64,000 bases of DNA from Marinobacter alexandrii (GCF_005871205.1 NZ_SWKM01000012.1:620001-684000); one strand, 5' to 3'; positions 1 through 9,025 are shown, numbered from the stretch's first letter. Notes: generated by a model not told the origin, from the letters alone. Program-made: numbers and translations.

Positions 1-917
1 TCGGAATGTAGGAAGTCGAACCCATATCGAGCCATAACCCCCCAGTTGCCAGTGTCATCCGGCTCCACGGGGTCTGTTATCGGGAACGCGAAGCCTGGTG
101 CTACAGGCAGTTGCTCAGGGCCTTCAAGAGCCACGTCTGCAGAGGCCAGGTAGGTTCCACCCTCGGCGGCTCTGGTCGGCTCCCACTCAAGAAAATACTG
201 TGCTGCCACTGACAGGCGATCGGTCAACTGAACCTGGCCAGACACCTGGGTTAAAGGAAGAAATATTTCTCGGGTTTCTGTACCTGGATTGGTGACCGCT
301 TTACGGCCATCAAGCGGAGCTTGGGAATAAGACGTTGCGTGTCCTGGAATCAGTAGCCCATTTCCCCAATACAGGGTATGCCTGCCCGCCCGCAGGCTGA
401 CGGGCGCGTCGCCTGCGTAGAAACGTGTAAATGCGAAGGCGTCCAGGAGTTCACCGCTGGGGCCATTGTGATAGCGATCGGTGTGAGGTGAGTATCGCCC
501 GCCAGCATAACTGGGGGTGCTGGGCCCGGATGGAGCGCCCGGATAAAAGACATTACCCGGGTTTGTTTCGACGTCGCTGTCGGCGTAAGCCTGGTCATAC
601 CAACCCGCTGCACTGACCCTGAAACCGTGATCACGCTTATAGGCCAGCTCAAACTCGCTCAGCAGGTCCAAACGATTTGTCACCACATCGCCACGATCGA
701 ATTTGTAATCTGACTCGTCGTAGGTGGCGTTATTGGCAAGGGCAGTGTCCCTGGCTTCAGCGCGAACACCGAGGTTGTAGCGGACGGTGTTGTCCCATCG
801 GATGATGAGGTCATTGTTGCCGGTATCCAGTTCCATCCCGTGCGTCGCACTGGCACAGGTCAGCAGCACCGAGAACCGCGCAATGTGGTTGATACGTGAA
901 AATCTGTTTTTGGGCAT
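1..917 (-). CDS. DUF1302-family outer-membrane protein, 3' end outside window
   Basis: The reverse strand encodes at least 305 residues, open to the window edge. The start ATG at 917 has a GGAGG five bases upstream. The N-terminus (MPKNRFSRINHIARFSVLLT) is basic then hydrophobic, with a likely signal-peptidase site near Ala-Thr-His-Gly at 24-27. After it come alternating aromatic and polar stretches typical of a beta-barrel, with WDNTVRYNLG at about 42-51 and a later RAGRHTLYWGN segment, both characteristic of DUF1302 proteins. These proteins usually travel with DUF1329 proteins in clusters for hydrophobic substrates such as steroids and terpenes; a DUF1329 gene lies at 10962-12326. A role in substrate passage across the outer membrane is inference. 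Confidence 0.8.
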   Translation of the reverse strand, partial: MPKNRFSRINHIARFSVLLTCASATHGMELDTGNNDLIIRWDNTVRYNLGVRAEARDTALANNATYDESDYKFDRGDVVTNRLDLLSEFELAYKRDHGFRVSAAGWYDQAYADSDVETNPGNVFYPGAPSGPSTPSYAGGRYSPHTDRYHNGPSGELLDAFAFTRFYAGDAPVSLRAGRHTLYWGNGLLIPGHATSYSQAPLDGRKAVTNPGTETREIFLPLTQVSGQVQLTDRLSVAAQYFLEWEPTRAAEGGTYLASADVALEGPEQLPVAPGFAFPITDPVEPDDTGNWGVMARYGFDFLHS

Positions 918-1331
918 CTAAGCCTCCATGAATCTTGTTTTTGTTGTCCGACATTTTTAGTTAAAGCGATCGCTCCCGGCGGAACAACGCCAACCACTAT
1001 TGACGAAATGCATATAGCTATCGCTCAACGTCACGAACCATTATTCTTGATGTAGTATCTTATTCTGCTTTCAGATTTTAACGCAGGAGAAGATAGTGTG
1101 ATGAAAAATGCACAAAAGTAGGTCCAGGCCGCGTAGTTGGCGGCTTCAATCGTTTTACTCCGGGTAAAACTGATGTTCGATGATATGAGGCGGTTTGCTG
1201 GTAGGGTCATGTCCAGTGATAGGCAGTCATCTGTCGCAATGAAGTGATCTCAGCAGGCCTGTGGTTTATGGCTGGCGGTGTGTCCTGACGATGAGGAGGC
1301 GCTGATCTGAACAGGGTATGGAGCAGGATTC
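918..1331. other. Divergent intergenic region between the DUF1302 and FAD oxidoreductase genes
   Basis: These 414 bases hold no convincing gene. The only start with a good ribosome site (AGGAG before an ATG at 1101) runs just six codons to a stop. The region carries the palindrome at 1151-1170 and must contain the promoters for both flanking genes. No unambiguous sigma-70 pair was found by eye. Confidence 0.6.
1151..1170. promoter_or_regulatory. Palindromic operator candidate shared with the DUF1329 promoter region
   Basis: GTTTTAC (1152-1158) and GTAAAAC (1164-1170) form a perfect seven-base inverted repeat around TCCGG. The 20-base block matches 17 of 20 positions of 12577-12596, upstream of the DUF1329 gene. 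Because DUF1302 and DUF1329 proteins normally function as a pair, a common regulator binding both sites is a reasonable inference. The binding protein is unknown. Confidence 0.5.
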
Positions 1332-2936
1332 ATGAAAAACAACAAGACAGAGTACGACGTCATTATCGTCGGTGGAGGTAGCAACGGATTGTCCGCAGGC
1401 TGCTACCTGGGCTTAGCGGGAAAGAAAGTGCTCGTTCTGGAGGCGTTGGACAAGGTTGGGGGGATGGCCTCATCAGGGTATCTGATACCGGAAGCTCCTG
1501 AGCACCTCGTACATCCATGCGCACTGGACATGATGTCGATGCGGGTTCATTCCCACGTGCCCAAGGAATTGGATTTATCCCGCCATGGTTTTGAAATTCT
1601 GGATCTCAGTCCTGGATATGTCTATCTGCATCCGGACGGCAGCTCTTTGATATTTTGGCGGGACCGCCTGAAAACGGCGGATGAAATAAGGCGATTCAGC
1701 GAGCGCGACGCGGAAGCGTTCCTGAAGTTTATGGATCTTATCGATCTGTTCATGGACGTGGCGTTGCCAATGATGCGGGTCGACCCCGCACGCACCAATA
1801 TCAGGACAAAGCTTCGTGTGTTGGGTGCGATTTTAAAGAAAAGAAAACTCAAGCCTGAACTAATGGCATTGATGACCGGCTCGGCTCATCAAGCGGCTCG
1901 CGAGCGCTTTGAGCATCCAGTCACGATATCCGCAATGTGCGCCTTAACAGGGCTCGCCGGTGACATTACGGCCGATGGTGGTGGTATCTATTATGCGCTA
2001 CTCGGGTTTCTCCACCGTTTCGGTGTCGGACGTGTTTCGGGTGGTATGCAACGGTTGAGCAACGCCATGCAGGCTCGCCTGGAAGAGCTGGGTGGTACGG
2101 TGAAAGCGTCAGCGCCGGTCAGCGAGATAATATCCGAAGAGGGTGTCGTGAAGGGTGTGAAACTTGAGGATGGTCAATGTTTTAGTTCATCAGTTGTAAT
2201 CGCAGGCTGTCATCCGAAGGTTGCTCTGGAGATGGTAAGTGAAGGCGAAATTCCATCGAACCTTCTTACAAGGGTCGCGATGGCGCCCGCCAATGCTAAA
2301 GGCACTGGGCCTCTGAAGGTGGATGTGGCCCTCAGTGGGCAAATTTCAGTCCCCCGGTTTGAAGCAGCCAGGGGTGATGGGGTTGATCTGAGGCGTGCCT
2401 GTTTGCTGATCGGAACGGAGGAAGCTGTGCTGGAGAACTTTGCCTCGTCATCCCGTGGGCAGGTCCCGAAACTCCCCTACATAACGATGGCCGCCCCAAG
2501 TGCAGTAGATGCTACACAGGCGCCTGAAGGACAGGAGGTTGTTTACATTTATCCGCCGGTTATGCCGGTTAATCCGACGGATGGCTGGGATGGTATTCGC
2601 GATCAGGTTGCCGATCAGGTTATTGAGCAGGCGTCCGACTACGTTGATGGTTTGAAAGATCAGGTGATTGGTCGTCGTATCGAAGCAGCACCGGATTTTA
2701 CGGCTAGGTTGAATACGGTCAATGGGTGTGTGGTTCACATCGATACCACGACTATGCGATCGAGCACTATGCGGCCTGCTCAGGGGTTGGGAGGGGACAC
2801 CTTGCCTGTTCAGGGGTTGTACCTCGGTAGCGCGGGTATTCATCCAGGTGGTGGCGTAAATGGTATGGCGGGTCGCTTGGCCGCAAGTCGTGTTAATCGT
2901 TATCTCGCGAAAAAGGCTGAGAAAAAGTCGCAGTAG
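1332..2936 (+). CDS. FAD-dependent oxidoreductase of the phytoene desaturase/PYROXD2-like family
   Basis: This 534-residue protein has an N-terminal Rossmann FAD-binding motif GGGSNG (14-19), followed by the acidic ribose contact in LVLEALDKVGG. The C-terminal part has the second FAD-contact region typical of the family (GSAGIHPGGGVNGMAGRLAA). Length and both ends fit the carotenoid desaturase-like NAD(P)/FAD oxidoreductases. The ATG is preceded by GGAGCAGGA. It is the first gene of an operon with a P450, a SnoaL-like protein, a split Rieske oxygenase and a hydrolase, so desaturation or alcohol oxidation of a terpenoid-like substrate is plausible, but the substrate cannot be read from sequence. 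Confidence 0.8.
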   Translation: MKNNKTEYDVIIVGGGSNGLSAGCYLGLAGKKVLVLEALDKVGGMASSGYLIPEAPEHLVHPCALDMMSMRVHSHVPKELDLSRHGFEILDLSPGYVYLHPDGSSLIFWRDRLKTADEIRRFSERDAEAFLKFMDLIDLFMDVALPMMRVDPARTNIRTKLRVLGAILKKRKLKPELMALMTGSAHQAARERFEHPVTISAMCALTGLAGDITADGGGIYYALLGFLHRFGVGRVSGGMQRLSNAMQARLEELGGTVKASAPVSEIISEEGVVKGVKLEDGQCFSSSVVIAGCHPKVALEMVSEGEIPSNLLTRVAMAPANAKGTGPLKVDVALSGQISVPRFEAARGDGVDLRRACLLIGTEEAVLENFASSSRGQVPKLPYITMAAPSAVDATQAPEGQEVVYIYPPVMPVNPTDGWDGIRDQVADQVIEQASDYVDGLKDQVIGRRIEAAPDFTARLNTVNGCVVHIDTTTMRSSTMRPAQGLGGDTLPVQGLYLGSAGIHPGGGVNGMAGRLAASRVNRYLAKKAEKKSQ

Positions 2937-3022
2937 CCCCTCAGGCCTGAAAGCAGCGCCACCACATGGATGATTATTTCAGTAACAAACCTACAAGAAA
3001 GATGATGAGGAAAGGAAAAAGC

Positions 3023-4300
3023 ATGGCACTCACAGCTAACAATTTGGATATTGAGGCGGCATATCATGCGGTTTCAGACACATATCTTGGTTCGGAAGTG
3101 GATATCCACGCGCTCTGCAGGGAAAAACGCCACAACGAGCCCGTGATGCAGGGGGATTTCGTTGATACTTACCTGAAAGTACCTACCAATGCCGGAGCAA
3201 AGGGCGGTAAATGTGCAGTCACACTGTTCAAGTACAAGGATATATTGTCGGTATTGCGTGATGCAGAGACCTATACCAGTGGCTTTATTGCAGAGGGTCT
3301 GGGTGCATTCTTTGATGGCCTGATCATCCTGGCCATGGATGGAGAGCAGCACCGGCGGACTAGAGCGCTGTTGCAACCTGTTTTCATGCCAGAGACGGTT
3401 AAGGAGTGGAAGCCGGAGATTGACCGGGTTATTCGGGACGAGTTTTTGGCCCCGATAGTCGCTGAAAAGAAAGCAAACCTTATGGATTTCGGGCTCTATT
3501 TTCCGATTCGCGTGATGTACGCATTGATGGGCTTTCCAACCGACGATGCGGAGAAGTTCAAGCAATACGCTAGCTGGGCCCTGGCATTGGTCGCAGCCAA
3601 TCAGATTGACCCTGAAAAAGCGAAGATCTATGGGCCTATTGCGGGGCAGGCGGTAAAAAGCCTGTATGACGCCATCAACCAGGTTGTCGTCAAAAAGCGC
3701 GCGGAAGGCACTGAAGGAAATGATCTCATCAGCCGTTTGATTAATGCCGAGTACGAAGGACGGGCGCTGGATGATCATGAGGTCACCACGTTTGTTCGCT
3801 CACTCCTTCCGGCGGCCGGTGAGACCACGACACGAACCTTCAGTTCGATCATGACGCTGTTGCTTGAGCGTCCTGAATTGTTGGAGCGTGTGCGAAATGA
3901 TCGCAGCCTGATCGGCAAGTTGATTGACGAAACGGTACGTTACGAACCGGTGGCAACCTTTAAGGTTCGACAGGCCTCCAAAGACGTTGAAATCGGTGGC
4001 GTAAAGGTGCCGAAAGGTGCGCTTGTACAATGCATGGTGATTTCAGCCAACCGGGATGAAGAGTCGTTCCCTGACCCTGACACCTTTGATATTGACCGTA
4101 AGGCCAGGCCTTCTCTTGGATTTGGCTTTGGACCACATATGTGTATCGGTCAATTTGTCGCCAAGGTAGAGCTCAACTCGGCCATCAATGCAATCCTGGA
4201 TCTGTTCCCCGGTATCCGGCTGGATCCATCGAAACCTGCCCCTGAGATTGCGGGTGCCCAGCTACGAGGCGCAAAGGCCATCCATGTGATCTGGGACTAG
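3023..4300 (+). CDS. Cytochrome P450, paralogue of the P450 at 39365
   Basis: The 425-residue protein is a soluble bacterial class I P450. Visible landmarks are the I-helix AAGETTT oxygen-activation motif, the ExxR motif in ETVRYEP, and the heme-binding loop FGFGPHMCIG with the thiolate ligand Cys374. An upstream in-frame ATG at 2966 lacks a ribosome site, whereas AGGAAAGGAAAAAGC precedes the ATG at 3023. The sequence is strongly similar along its length to the second P450 in this window. Clusters for abietane diterpenoids are known to carry two P450s (DitQ and DitU in Burkholderia xenovorans), a plausible parallel. Electrons probably come from the ferredoxin and reductase at 15120-16688. Confidence 0.9.
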   Translation: MALTANNLDIEAAYHAVSDTYLGSEVDIHALCREKRHNEPVMQGDFVDTYLKVPTNAGAKGGKCAVTLFKYKDILSVLRDAETYTSGFIAEGLGAFFDGLIILAMDGEQHRRTRALLQPVFMPETVKEWKPEIDRVIRDEFLAPIVAEKKANLMDFGLYFPIRVMYALMGFPTDDAEKFKQYASWALALVAANQIDPEKAKIYGPIAGQAVKSLYDAINQVVVKKRAEGTEGNDLISRLINAEYEGRALDDHEVTTFVRSLLPAAGETTTRTFSSIMTLLLERPELLERVRNDRSLIGKLIDETVRYEPVATFKVRQASKDVEIGGVKVPKGALVQCMVISANRDEESFPDPDTFDIDRKARPSLGFGFGPHMCIGQFVAKVELNSAINAILDLFPGIRLDPSKPAPEIAGAQLRGAKAIHVIWD

Positions 4301-4347
4301 AACGTTTGCAGCGGACGCCCCCGGTTGGTGGCGAAATGAGGATGAAT

Positions 4348-4707
4348 ATGAGTGATATCGATTCGAACACCATTGAACGCTTTCTCCATGCTCAGGTTGA
4401 GGCCTGGAATGCGAGTGACAAAGAGGCTTTTTTCGAACAGTACCGGTCAACCTGTCCCAATGGCCTGGTTATTGAGTATGTCGGTCGCCCACCGCTAAAC
4501 GTCGATGGCTGGACGGTGCTTGAAGGCATGTGGGAGCAGCAGAACAGTAAGTTTTCGGTAGAAGTAGATGTCTCTGTCATTGCTGGGCAGGAGGCCGCCT
4601 GTCATCACCGAAATGTCATGCGGGACGGTAGTGGCGTGATTGAAACGATTGAGCACTATCGATTCGAGAATGGCAAAACCTTTGTGCGCTATTTCGTTAA
4701 AATGTAA
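4348..4707 (+). CDS. SnoaL/NTF2-like fold protein
   Basis: A short protein of about 119 residues starting MSDIDSNTIERFLHAQVEAWN and ending EHYRFENGKTFVRYFVKM, a layout typical of NTF2-like alpha+beta barrels such as SnoaL-like isomerases and dehydratases. Four in-frame ATGs are possible (4306, 4336, 4342, 4348). The last is preferred because a GAGG lies about seven bases upstream, and longer versions add a sequence atypical of the family. Its place between the P450 and the Rieske pair suggests a role on the same substrate, as a pocket protein or isomerase. No specific catalytic residues are claimed. Confidence 0.7.
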   Translation: MSDIDSNTIERFLHAQVEAWNASDKEAFFEQYRSTCPNGLVIEYVGRPPLNVDGWTVLEGMWEQQNSKFSVEVDVSVIAGQEAACHHRNVMRDGSGVIETIEHYRFENGKTFVRYFVKM

Positions 4708-4820
4708 CAGCGTATTGTTTCCCGAAAAGATCGGCGGTCAGAATTAGCCTGGTACCTCCGTCCGAGGGGGCTAGTCGCAGGTCGCGTGGACGCAGAACAA
4801 TAATAATCTGAGGTGACCCT

Positions 4821-5762
4821 ATGTCCTCCAGCGCTTGGTGGGCCTCGGCTCTATCCGAGGCCGTGAATGGTGAGAGACCACTCCCTGTCGTTTATGACGG
4901 TGAAGAGTTGGTCCTGTTCAGAAATACAAAGGGGCAAGCGTTAGCGCTGGAGGACCGGTGCCCTCACCGACGGGTCCCCCTGGCCCTTGGCTGTGTCGTG
5001 GGCGATGCGGTGCAGTGCGGCTACCACGGCTGGATATTCGACGGTACAACGGGTGCTTGTACAGCTATTCCCAATCTGCACGCGGACGAGCGGGTTCCCC
5101 CTCGCTATGCTGCCCGCGCTTATCCGGTTGCTGAGCAAAATGGATTTGTGCATGTATGGCTTGGCGACGGGGAGCCGTCCGACTCCTTACCGGCCGCAAG
5201 CTATCAGCCTCGGGGCCGTGAGTTTACTGGATCGGCCGTTGTCAGCCTGCAGCACGATGAGTATCTGGCCGTCATGCTTGATGGGCCGGAATGCCTGATT
5301 GATTTTGAGGGCGTTAAAATAACCGACTTTTTCCTTGGTGATCCGATCCGCCGAGAGAACCATCTGGTGCTTGATCGGGGCGCTGTCTGGACAACTCAGC
5401 TGCTTCCCGCAAATTTCGTTGTGGACTATCCCTTGATCCTGCGCACCAGCGTTCCGCTCGTCGGCGGCGATATCCGGGTTGACCTGCTGACGGCCGAGGA
5501 AAGACTAATATGTTCCGTATTTGTAGCCTCCGGAGCTAATCGTCGCCGCACGACGAGTCTCTGCTGGCGAGGCTTTATGCATGACCATGACGTTGAGGGC
5601 GCGCCCCTACGCTGGCGCGCGATGCGGGCCGCCAGACGTCCCCCGTTTACGGTTTCCTCGGAAATAGATGGTGCGCAGATAGCCGCGTTGTTGGTCGCAC
5701 CGTCGCGGGACCTCACAGTCTTACGGCAACAGTCACGCATTCCCGCAACCGCCGCCGTTTGA
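4821..5762 (+). CDS. Rieske [2Fe-2S] protein with a degenerate oxygenase domain (split Rieske oxygenase, cluster-bearing partner)
   Basis: The 313-residue protein has a complete Rieske motif: Cys47-Pro-His49 and Cys66-Gly-Tyr-His69, in the order seen in phthalate/vanillate-type oxygenases. Beyond about residue 130 the sequence resembles the Rieske oxygenase catalytic domain, but the iron site normally written ENxxDxxHxxxxH is replaced by PECLIDFEGVKITDFF: the aspartate remains and both histidines are missing. It therefore appears able to carry an electron-transfer cluster but not the mononuclear iron. The next gene, 21 bases downstream, has the reverse pattern, so the two probably form one enzyme. 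The start is supported by GAGGTGA upstream. Confidence 0.75.
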   Translation: MSSSAWWASALSEAVNGERPLPVVYDGEELVLFRNTKGQALALEDRCPHRRVPLALGCVVGDAVQCGYHGWIFDGTTGACTAIPNLHADERVPPRYAARAYPVAEQNGFVHVWLGDGEPSDSLPAASYQPRGREFTGSAVVSLQHDEYLAVMLDGPECLIDFEGVKITDFFLGDPIRRENHLVLDRGAVWTTQLLPANFVVDYPLILRTSVPLVGGDIRVDLLTAEERLICSVFVASGANRRRTTSLCWRGFMHDHDVEGAPLRWRAMRAARRPPFTVSSEIDGAQIAALLVAPSRDLTVLRQQSRIPATAAV

Positions 5763-5783
5763 CGCCGACAAGGAGACGCCAAG

Positions 5784-6836
5784 ATGCAGACTTCGACCGC
5801 TTCCAACGACATGGCGGCCACTGAAGCCCAGGGCAAGAAGCGCAAGCCCCGGGGCGACTGGATTCCAACCAACTATGATTTGCGCGACACCTGGTTTCCG
5901 GTTTCCCACAGCCGTGATGTCACCTCACGGCCAATCCGTCGTATTATCCACGCCCAGCCGTATTTTCTCTGGCGCGAGGGTGGCCAGCCCATGGCCTCTG
6001 AGTTTCACCCTACGCAGTTGCAGTCTATGATGGGTGCCGCCAGTGCCTTGACCGGCGGCTCGGGTCTCTATCCGGTGGTGGAACGTTACGGATATGTCTG
6101 GGCCTGGTACGGCAATCCTGATAACGCTGACCAACAATTACTGCCGCATATCCCATTTTTACCTTTGGATGGGGATATTCCTGGCTATACCCAGCGCACT
6201 GTCCGTTTCGATGCGGCTTCAGCCCTGTCGGTAGAGAATCTTCTCGACTTGACCCATGCAGATTTTCTGCATGCTAATACTATTGGTGATGGCATCTCGG
6301 AGTCAGATGTTGTTGAAGTTGAGTGGACGTCGGAAACCGTGACCCGTACCCGCATAGTGACCCAGAAATCGGTGGCGCCGATTATGCGTTGGGTGGGTGG
6401 TGTGAGGGCAAAATATCAGGATTTCCGTGCCGTGCTTCATGTTCACCTGCGAAGCAATGTGTGCATTTCCTATCCGCGCTTTCGGCCCGGGTATGATGTG
6501 CCCAACCTGCAGCCCTTTCTGCCCGTGGGCAAGCATCGATCACGCTGCGACGTAACGTTCAATACAACCGCTGCACCATCACCTTTTCGCTACCTCATGC
6601 CGCGGATTAACTACATCATTCAGCCGCAAGATAACTCGGTGGTGCGTCCCCAAAACCAGCGCTATTTCGAACAGCCTGAACAGAGGGACCTTCACTCCCG
6701 CTTCGACGCACCTGGTACCCGCTATCGCCTTTTGATGGAAAAGTTGGCCAAACGCCAGCGTGAAGGTGACTTTTCATACGGCTCCGATGCAGACCCAGGC
6801 CGAGATATTGCCGCGCTGCTTGGAATGGATGGTTAA
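5784..6836 (+). CDS. Rieske-oxygenase-like catalytic subunit lacking the Rieske cluster ligands (split partner)
   Basis: This 350-residue protein aligns with aromatic ring-hydroxylating oxygenase alpha subunits of the VanA/KshA-like type. It starts DTWFPVSHSRDV and has a well-formed mononuclear iron site ENLLDLTHADFLH, with Asp155, His158 and His163. The stretch between about residues 60 and 100, where the CxH and CxxH ligands should be, is shortened and contains no cysteine. Electrons would have to come from another protein; the adjacent cluster-bearing partner is the obvious candidate. NdmC/NdmD of caffeine demethylation is a precedent for a cluster supplied in trans. AAGGAG lies eight bases before the ATG. 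Confidence 0.75.
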   Translation: MQTSTASNDMAATEAQGKKRKPRGDWIPTNYDLRDTWFPVSHSRDVTSRPIRRIIHAQPYFLWREGGQPMASEFHPTQLQSMMGAASALTGGSGLYPVVERYGYVWAWYGNPDNADQQLLPHIPFLPLDGDIPGYTQRTVRFDAASALSVENLLDLTHADFLHANTIGDGISESDVVEVEWTSETVTRTRIVTQKSVAPIMRWVGGVRAKYQDFRAVLHVHLRSNVCISYPRFRPGYDVPNLQPFLPVGKHRSRCDVTFNTTAAPSPFRYLMPRINYIIQPQDNSVVRPQNQRYFEQPEQRDLHSRFDAPGTRYRLLMEKLAKRQREGDFSYGSDADPGRDIAALLGMDG

Positions 6837-6923
6837 GGGCAGGCTCCGGGCGCCACGCAGTAACTCAGCTTTCTGCTTTGCCCTTATCCGACAGCAGCTG
6901 TATTTAAGGAGGTGACGATTATA

Positions 6924-7649
6924 GTGGATAGCCCTTTGATTGTTTTTGTTCACGGTGGGCAGCATACCAAGCGGTGTTGGGAGCCAACAATCAACGTCAT
7001 CAATTCGGATTCGCCACAGTGCCCAACTTTGGCAGTGAATTTACCGGGCCATGGCGATGCGGCAGGTGATTTAGCGACTTTGAGTGTTTCCGACTGCGTT
7101 GATGAGGTCGTTGATCAAATACAACACCAAGCCCCGCAGCGGATGATAGTCGTTGGCCATTCTATGGCCGGTATCACCCAGCCTGGCGTTGCAGCCAGGC
7201 TGGGCGCTGCACGTATCCAGCGTATGGTCTATGTCGCTTGCTGTATTCCACCGCAGGGCAAACGTGTCATTGATACGTTGCATATGCCCATGAATTTGGT
7301 GGCGGGGTTGGCGTCCAAACTAACGAAAGTATCGAAACCACTCCCAAAGTGGTTCGCTTCGTGGGTGTTCGCCAATGGCGCCACTCGGGCGCAAAAACAG
7401 TTTGTCTGCAGTTGCCTGTGCGATGAAAGCACGAAAGTGACAGTGGAACCTGTCGATAGACGAAATTATCCCGATGTACCCACCACATGGGTCCTGCCTT
7501 TGCAGGACAAGGCTTTGAGCCCCGCGTCGCAACGTGCATTCATGCAGAACCTTGGTAGAGTGGATGAGGTGGTGGAGATAGACACTTGTCATAACGCGAT
7601 GGTGAGTGAGCCACAGGCGTTGGCCAGCGCAATATTGGCGTATTGTTAA
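6924..7649 (+). CDS. Alpha/beta-fold hydrolase
   Basis: The protein of about 241 residues has an oxyanion-hole HGG near the N-terminus, the nucleophile elbow GHSMAG (serine about residue 80), an aspartate in LQDKALSP and a C-terminal catalytic histidine in DTCHNAM. The pattern is that of small esterase-like hydrolases (EstC/salicylate-esterase group). Start choice: AAGGAGG sits at 6907-6912, which favours GTG 6924 over the GTG at 6912 that overlaps it. It closes the rightward operon that includes the split Rieske pair. It could be an esterase or lactonase for an oxygenated intermediate; the reaction is not identifiable. Confidence 0.75.
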   Translation: MDSPLIVFVHGGQHTKRCWEPTINVINSDSPQCPTLAVNLPGHGDAAGDLATLSVSDCVDEVVDQIQHQAPQRMIVVGHSMAGITQPGVAARLGAARIQRMVYVACCIPPQGKRVIDTLHMPMNLVAGLASKLTKVSKPLPKWFASWVFANGATRAQKQFVCSCLCDESTKVTVEPVDRRNYPDVPTTWVLPLQDKALSPASQRAFMQNLGRVDEVVEIDTCHNAMVSEPQALASAILAYC

Positions 7650-7682
7650 CGACTGGGTTCAAATCTCACCAGCACGCGTAAA

Positions 7683-8969
7683 TCAGGTTGGCTCTGGCTG
7701 GTAATGGTGTTGATACGCTGTCGCTGATTTCATGCTCAACAATGTCAGGGAAGCTATCAAAGCTGCGATCAGTGAGTAGAGAAGTACCGGATCATAGTTC
7801 CCATAACGGGTGTAGACATACCCGAATACTGCGGGTGAGAGTCCACCGACGATAGTGACCAGTCCGAGGTGCAGTCCAAATATGCGAGCGTAGTCTTTTA
7901 GCCCAAAATACCGGGCCACGAGAAACGCCGCTATATCGAATTCGGCGCCAGCACTGAAGCCAACACACAAGGTGGCAAGAACAAGAAGGGTAATGTCGTC
8001 GGCTCCGGCGAAAAGATACATGGAGCAGCCGATCACTGGCATAAAGAGTGCCATGGCGGAGATCAGGATGGGGGAGAACCGATCTAGGAGATAACCTACC
8101 AACAGACGCCCGAAAATTGTCGATGCGCCAAAGGCACTAAAGACCTGTCCAGCGGTCACCGGGGATAGTCCCATATCCTGCAGAAAAGGCACTGTCACAG
8201 TGATCATTCCGACGATCAGTGAAACCGAAAGAATCAGTGCGAGGTTGCAGAGCCAGAACGTTCTGGATCGTACGGCCTCAGCGAATAATACTCCTTGGGC
8301 CACCTCCGCCGGTTTCGAGGCCTTGTTCTCAGTGGCACGACGGCTAGCACCAGCTTCAGGGAGTTTAAGCCAAAATACCGCCATTGGAAGCGTGGTCAGC
8401 AGTGGTATCGTGGCCAGAAGGAGAAAACCGGCTTGCCATCCCCAGAGCTCCATAACCCATGCAAGTAACGGGGACATTGTCAGGGCTGCTAAACCGGTTC
8501 CGCTGAGAATGGTCGCCAGCGCCAACCCCCTGTTTCGGTGATACCAGAGGTTTATCAGCTGTGTCCACGTAATCGCAATGGTTCCCGCACAGAGCAGGGG
8601 CATTATAAAAAAGGCAGAATATAGCCAAAGGATCGACGTACTAATCTGGGTCAACGCAACATATCCGATGATTTGGATAATGACGGAATATACCGCAACT
8701 CTTTTGAACCCAAAGCGCGCGTATAACCAGCCCAGAAGTTGAGAAGCAATGGCTACGCCAGCAAACAGAAAGGTAATTGCTGTTTGCAACTCCCCACGCT
8801 CCCAGCCAAAGGCATTCTGAAGCGGGATGATCATCGTACCGAAGCCATAAAGCAGTGCCGCACTCATGCTGGTACAGACACCAAACAGGCCGAGAATGAG
8901 TATGCGCCAGCTCAAACGGAATTCAGTCAGATCTATCTTGGCGTGGCGAAGTGCGTTTTCAGACGGCAT
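7683..8969 (-). CDS. Major facilitator superfamily transporter (OFA/monocarboxylate-like)
   Basis: A 428-residue membrane protein with about twelve hydrophobic segments and a charged cytoplasmic loop near the middle (GASRRATENKASKPAE). The loop after TM2 carries LLGWLYARFGFKRVA and a later one GRLLVGYLLDRF, the MFS loop signatures. A close relative of the same length lies at 16702-17985, sharing TEFRxSWRIL near the N-terminus and the FDIAAFLxARYFGLKDY region. It is the last gene of the leftward operon with DUF1329, CrtC-like and SDR genes, so uptake of the pathway's organic-acid substrate is likely. The dit cluster also encodes a permease of this superfamily (DitE). Confidence 0.85.
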   Translation of the reverse strand: MPSENALRHAKIDLTEFRLSWRILILGLFGVCTSMSAALLYGFGTMIIPLQNAFGWERGELQTAITFLFAGVAIASQLLGWLYARFGFKRVAVYSVIIQIIGYVALTQISTSILWLYSAFFIMPLLCAGTIAITWTQLINLWYHRNRGLALATILSGTGLAALTMSPLLAWVMELWGWQAGFLLLATIPLLTTLPMAVFWLKLPEAGASRRATENKASKPAEVAQGVLFAEAVRSRTFWLCNLALILSVSLIVGMITVTVPFLQDMGLSPVTAGQVFSAFGASTIFGRLLVGYLLDRFSPILISAMALFMPVIGCSMYLFAGADDITLLVLATLCVGFSAGAEFDIAAFLVARYFGLKDYARIFGLHLGLVTIVGGLSPAVFGYVYTRYGNYDPVLLYSLIAALIASLTLLSMKSATAYQHHYQPEPT

Positions 8970-9025
8970 AAGTCAGCTCCGAAGGGCATGCAGCGCCGAC
9001 GGTGTTCTGTCGGCAAGGGCAGGTA

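Noticed and set aside
1101..1122. ATG after AGGAG followed by six codons, possible leader peptide.
   Set aside because: Too short to judge; no attenuator-like hairpin follows, and the next gene is 200 bases away.
2966..3022. Upstream ATG extending the first P450 by 19 residues.
   Set aside because: No ribosome site, the extension (KMMRKGK) is unlike P450 N-termini, and the paralogue begins at the shorter position.
7652..7682. GGGTTCAAATCTCACCAGCAC resembles the T-arm and 3' end of a tRNA, a possible attachment-site remnant.
   Set aside because: No D-arm, anticodon arm or 5' acceptor strand precedes it (the upstream bases are the end of the hydrolase gene), the T-stem has a mismatch, and no recombinase or direct repeat is nearby.
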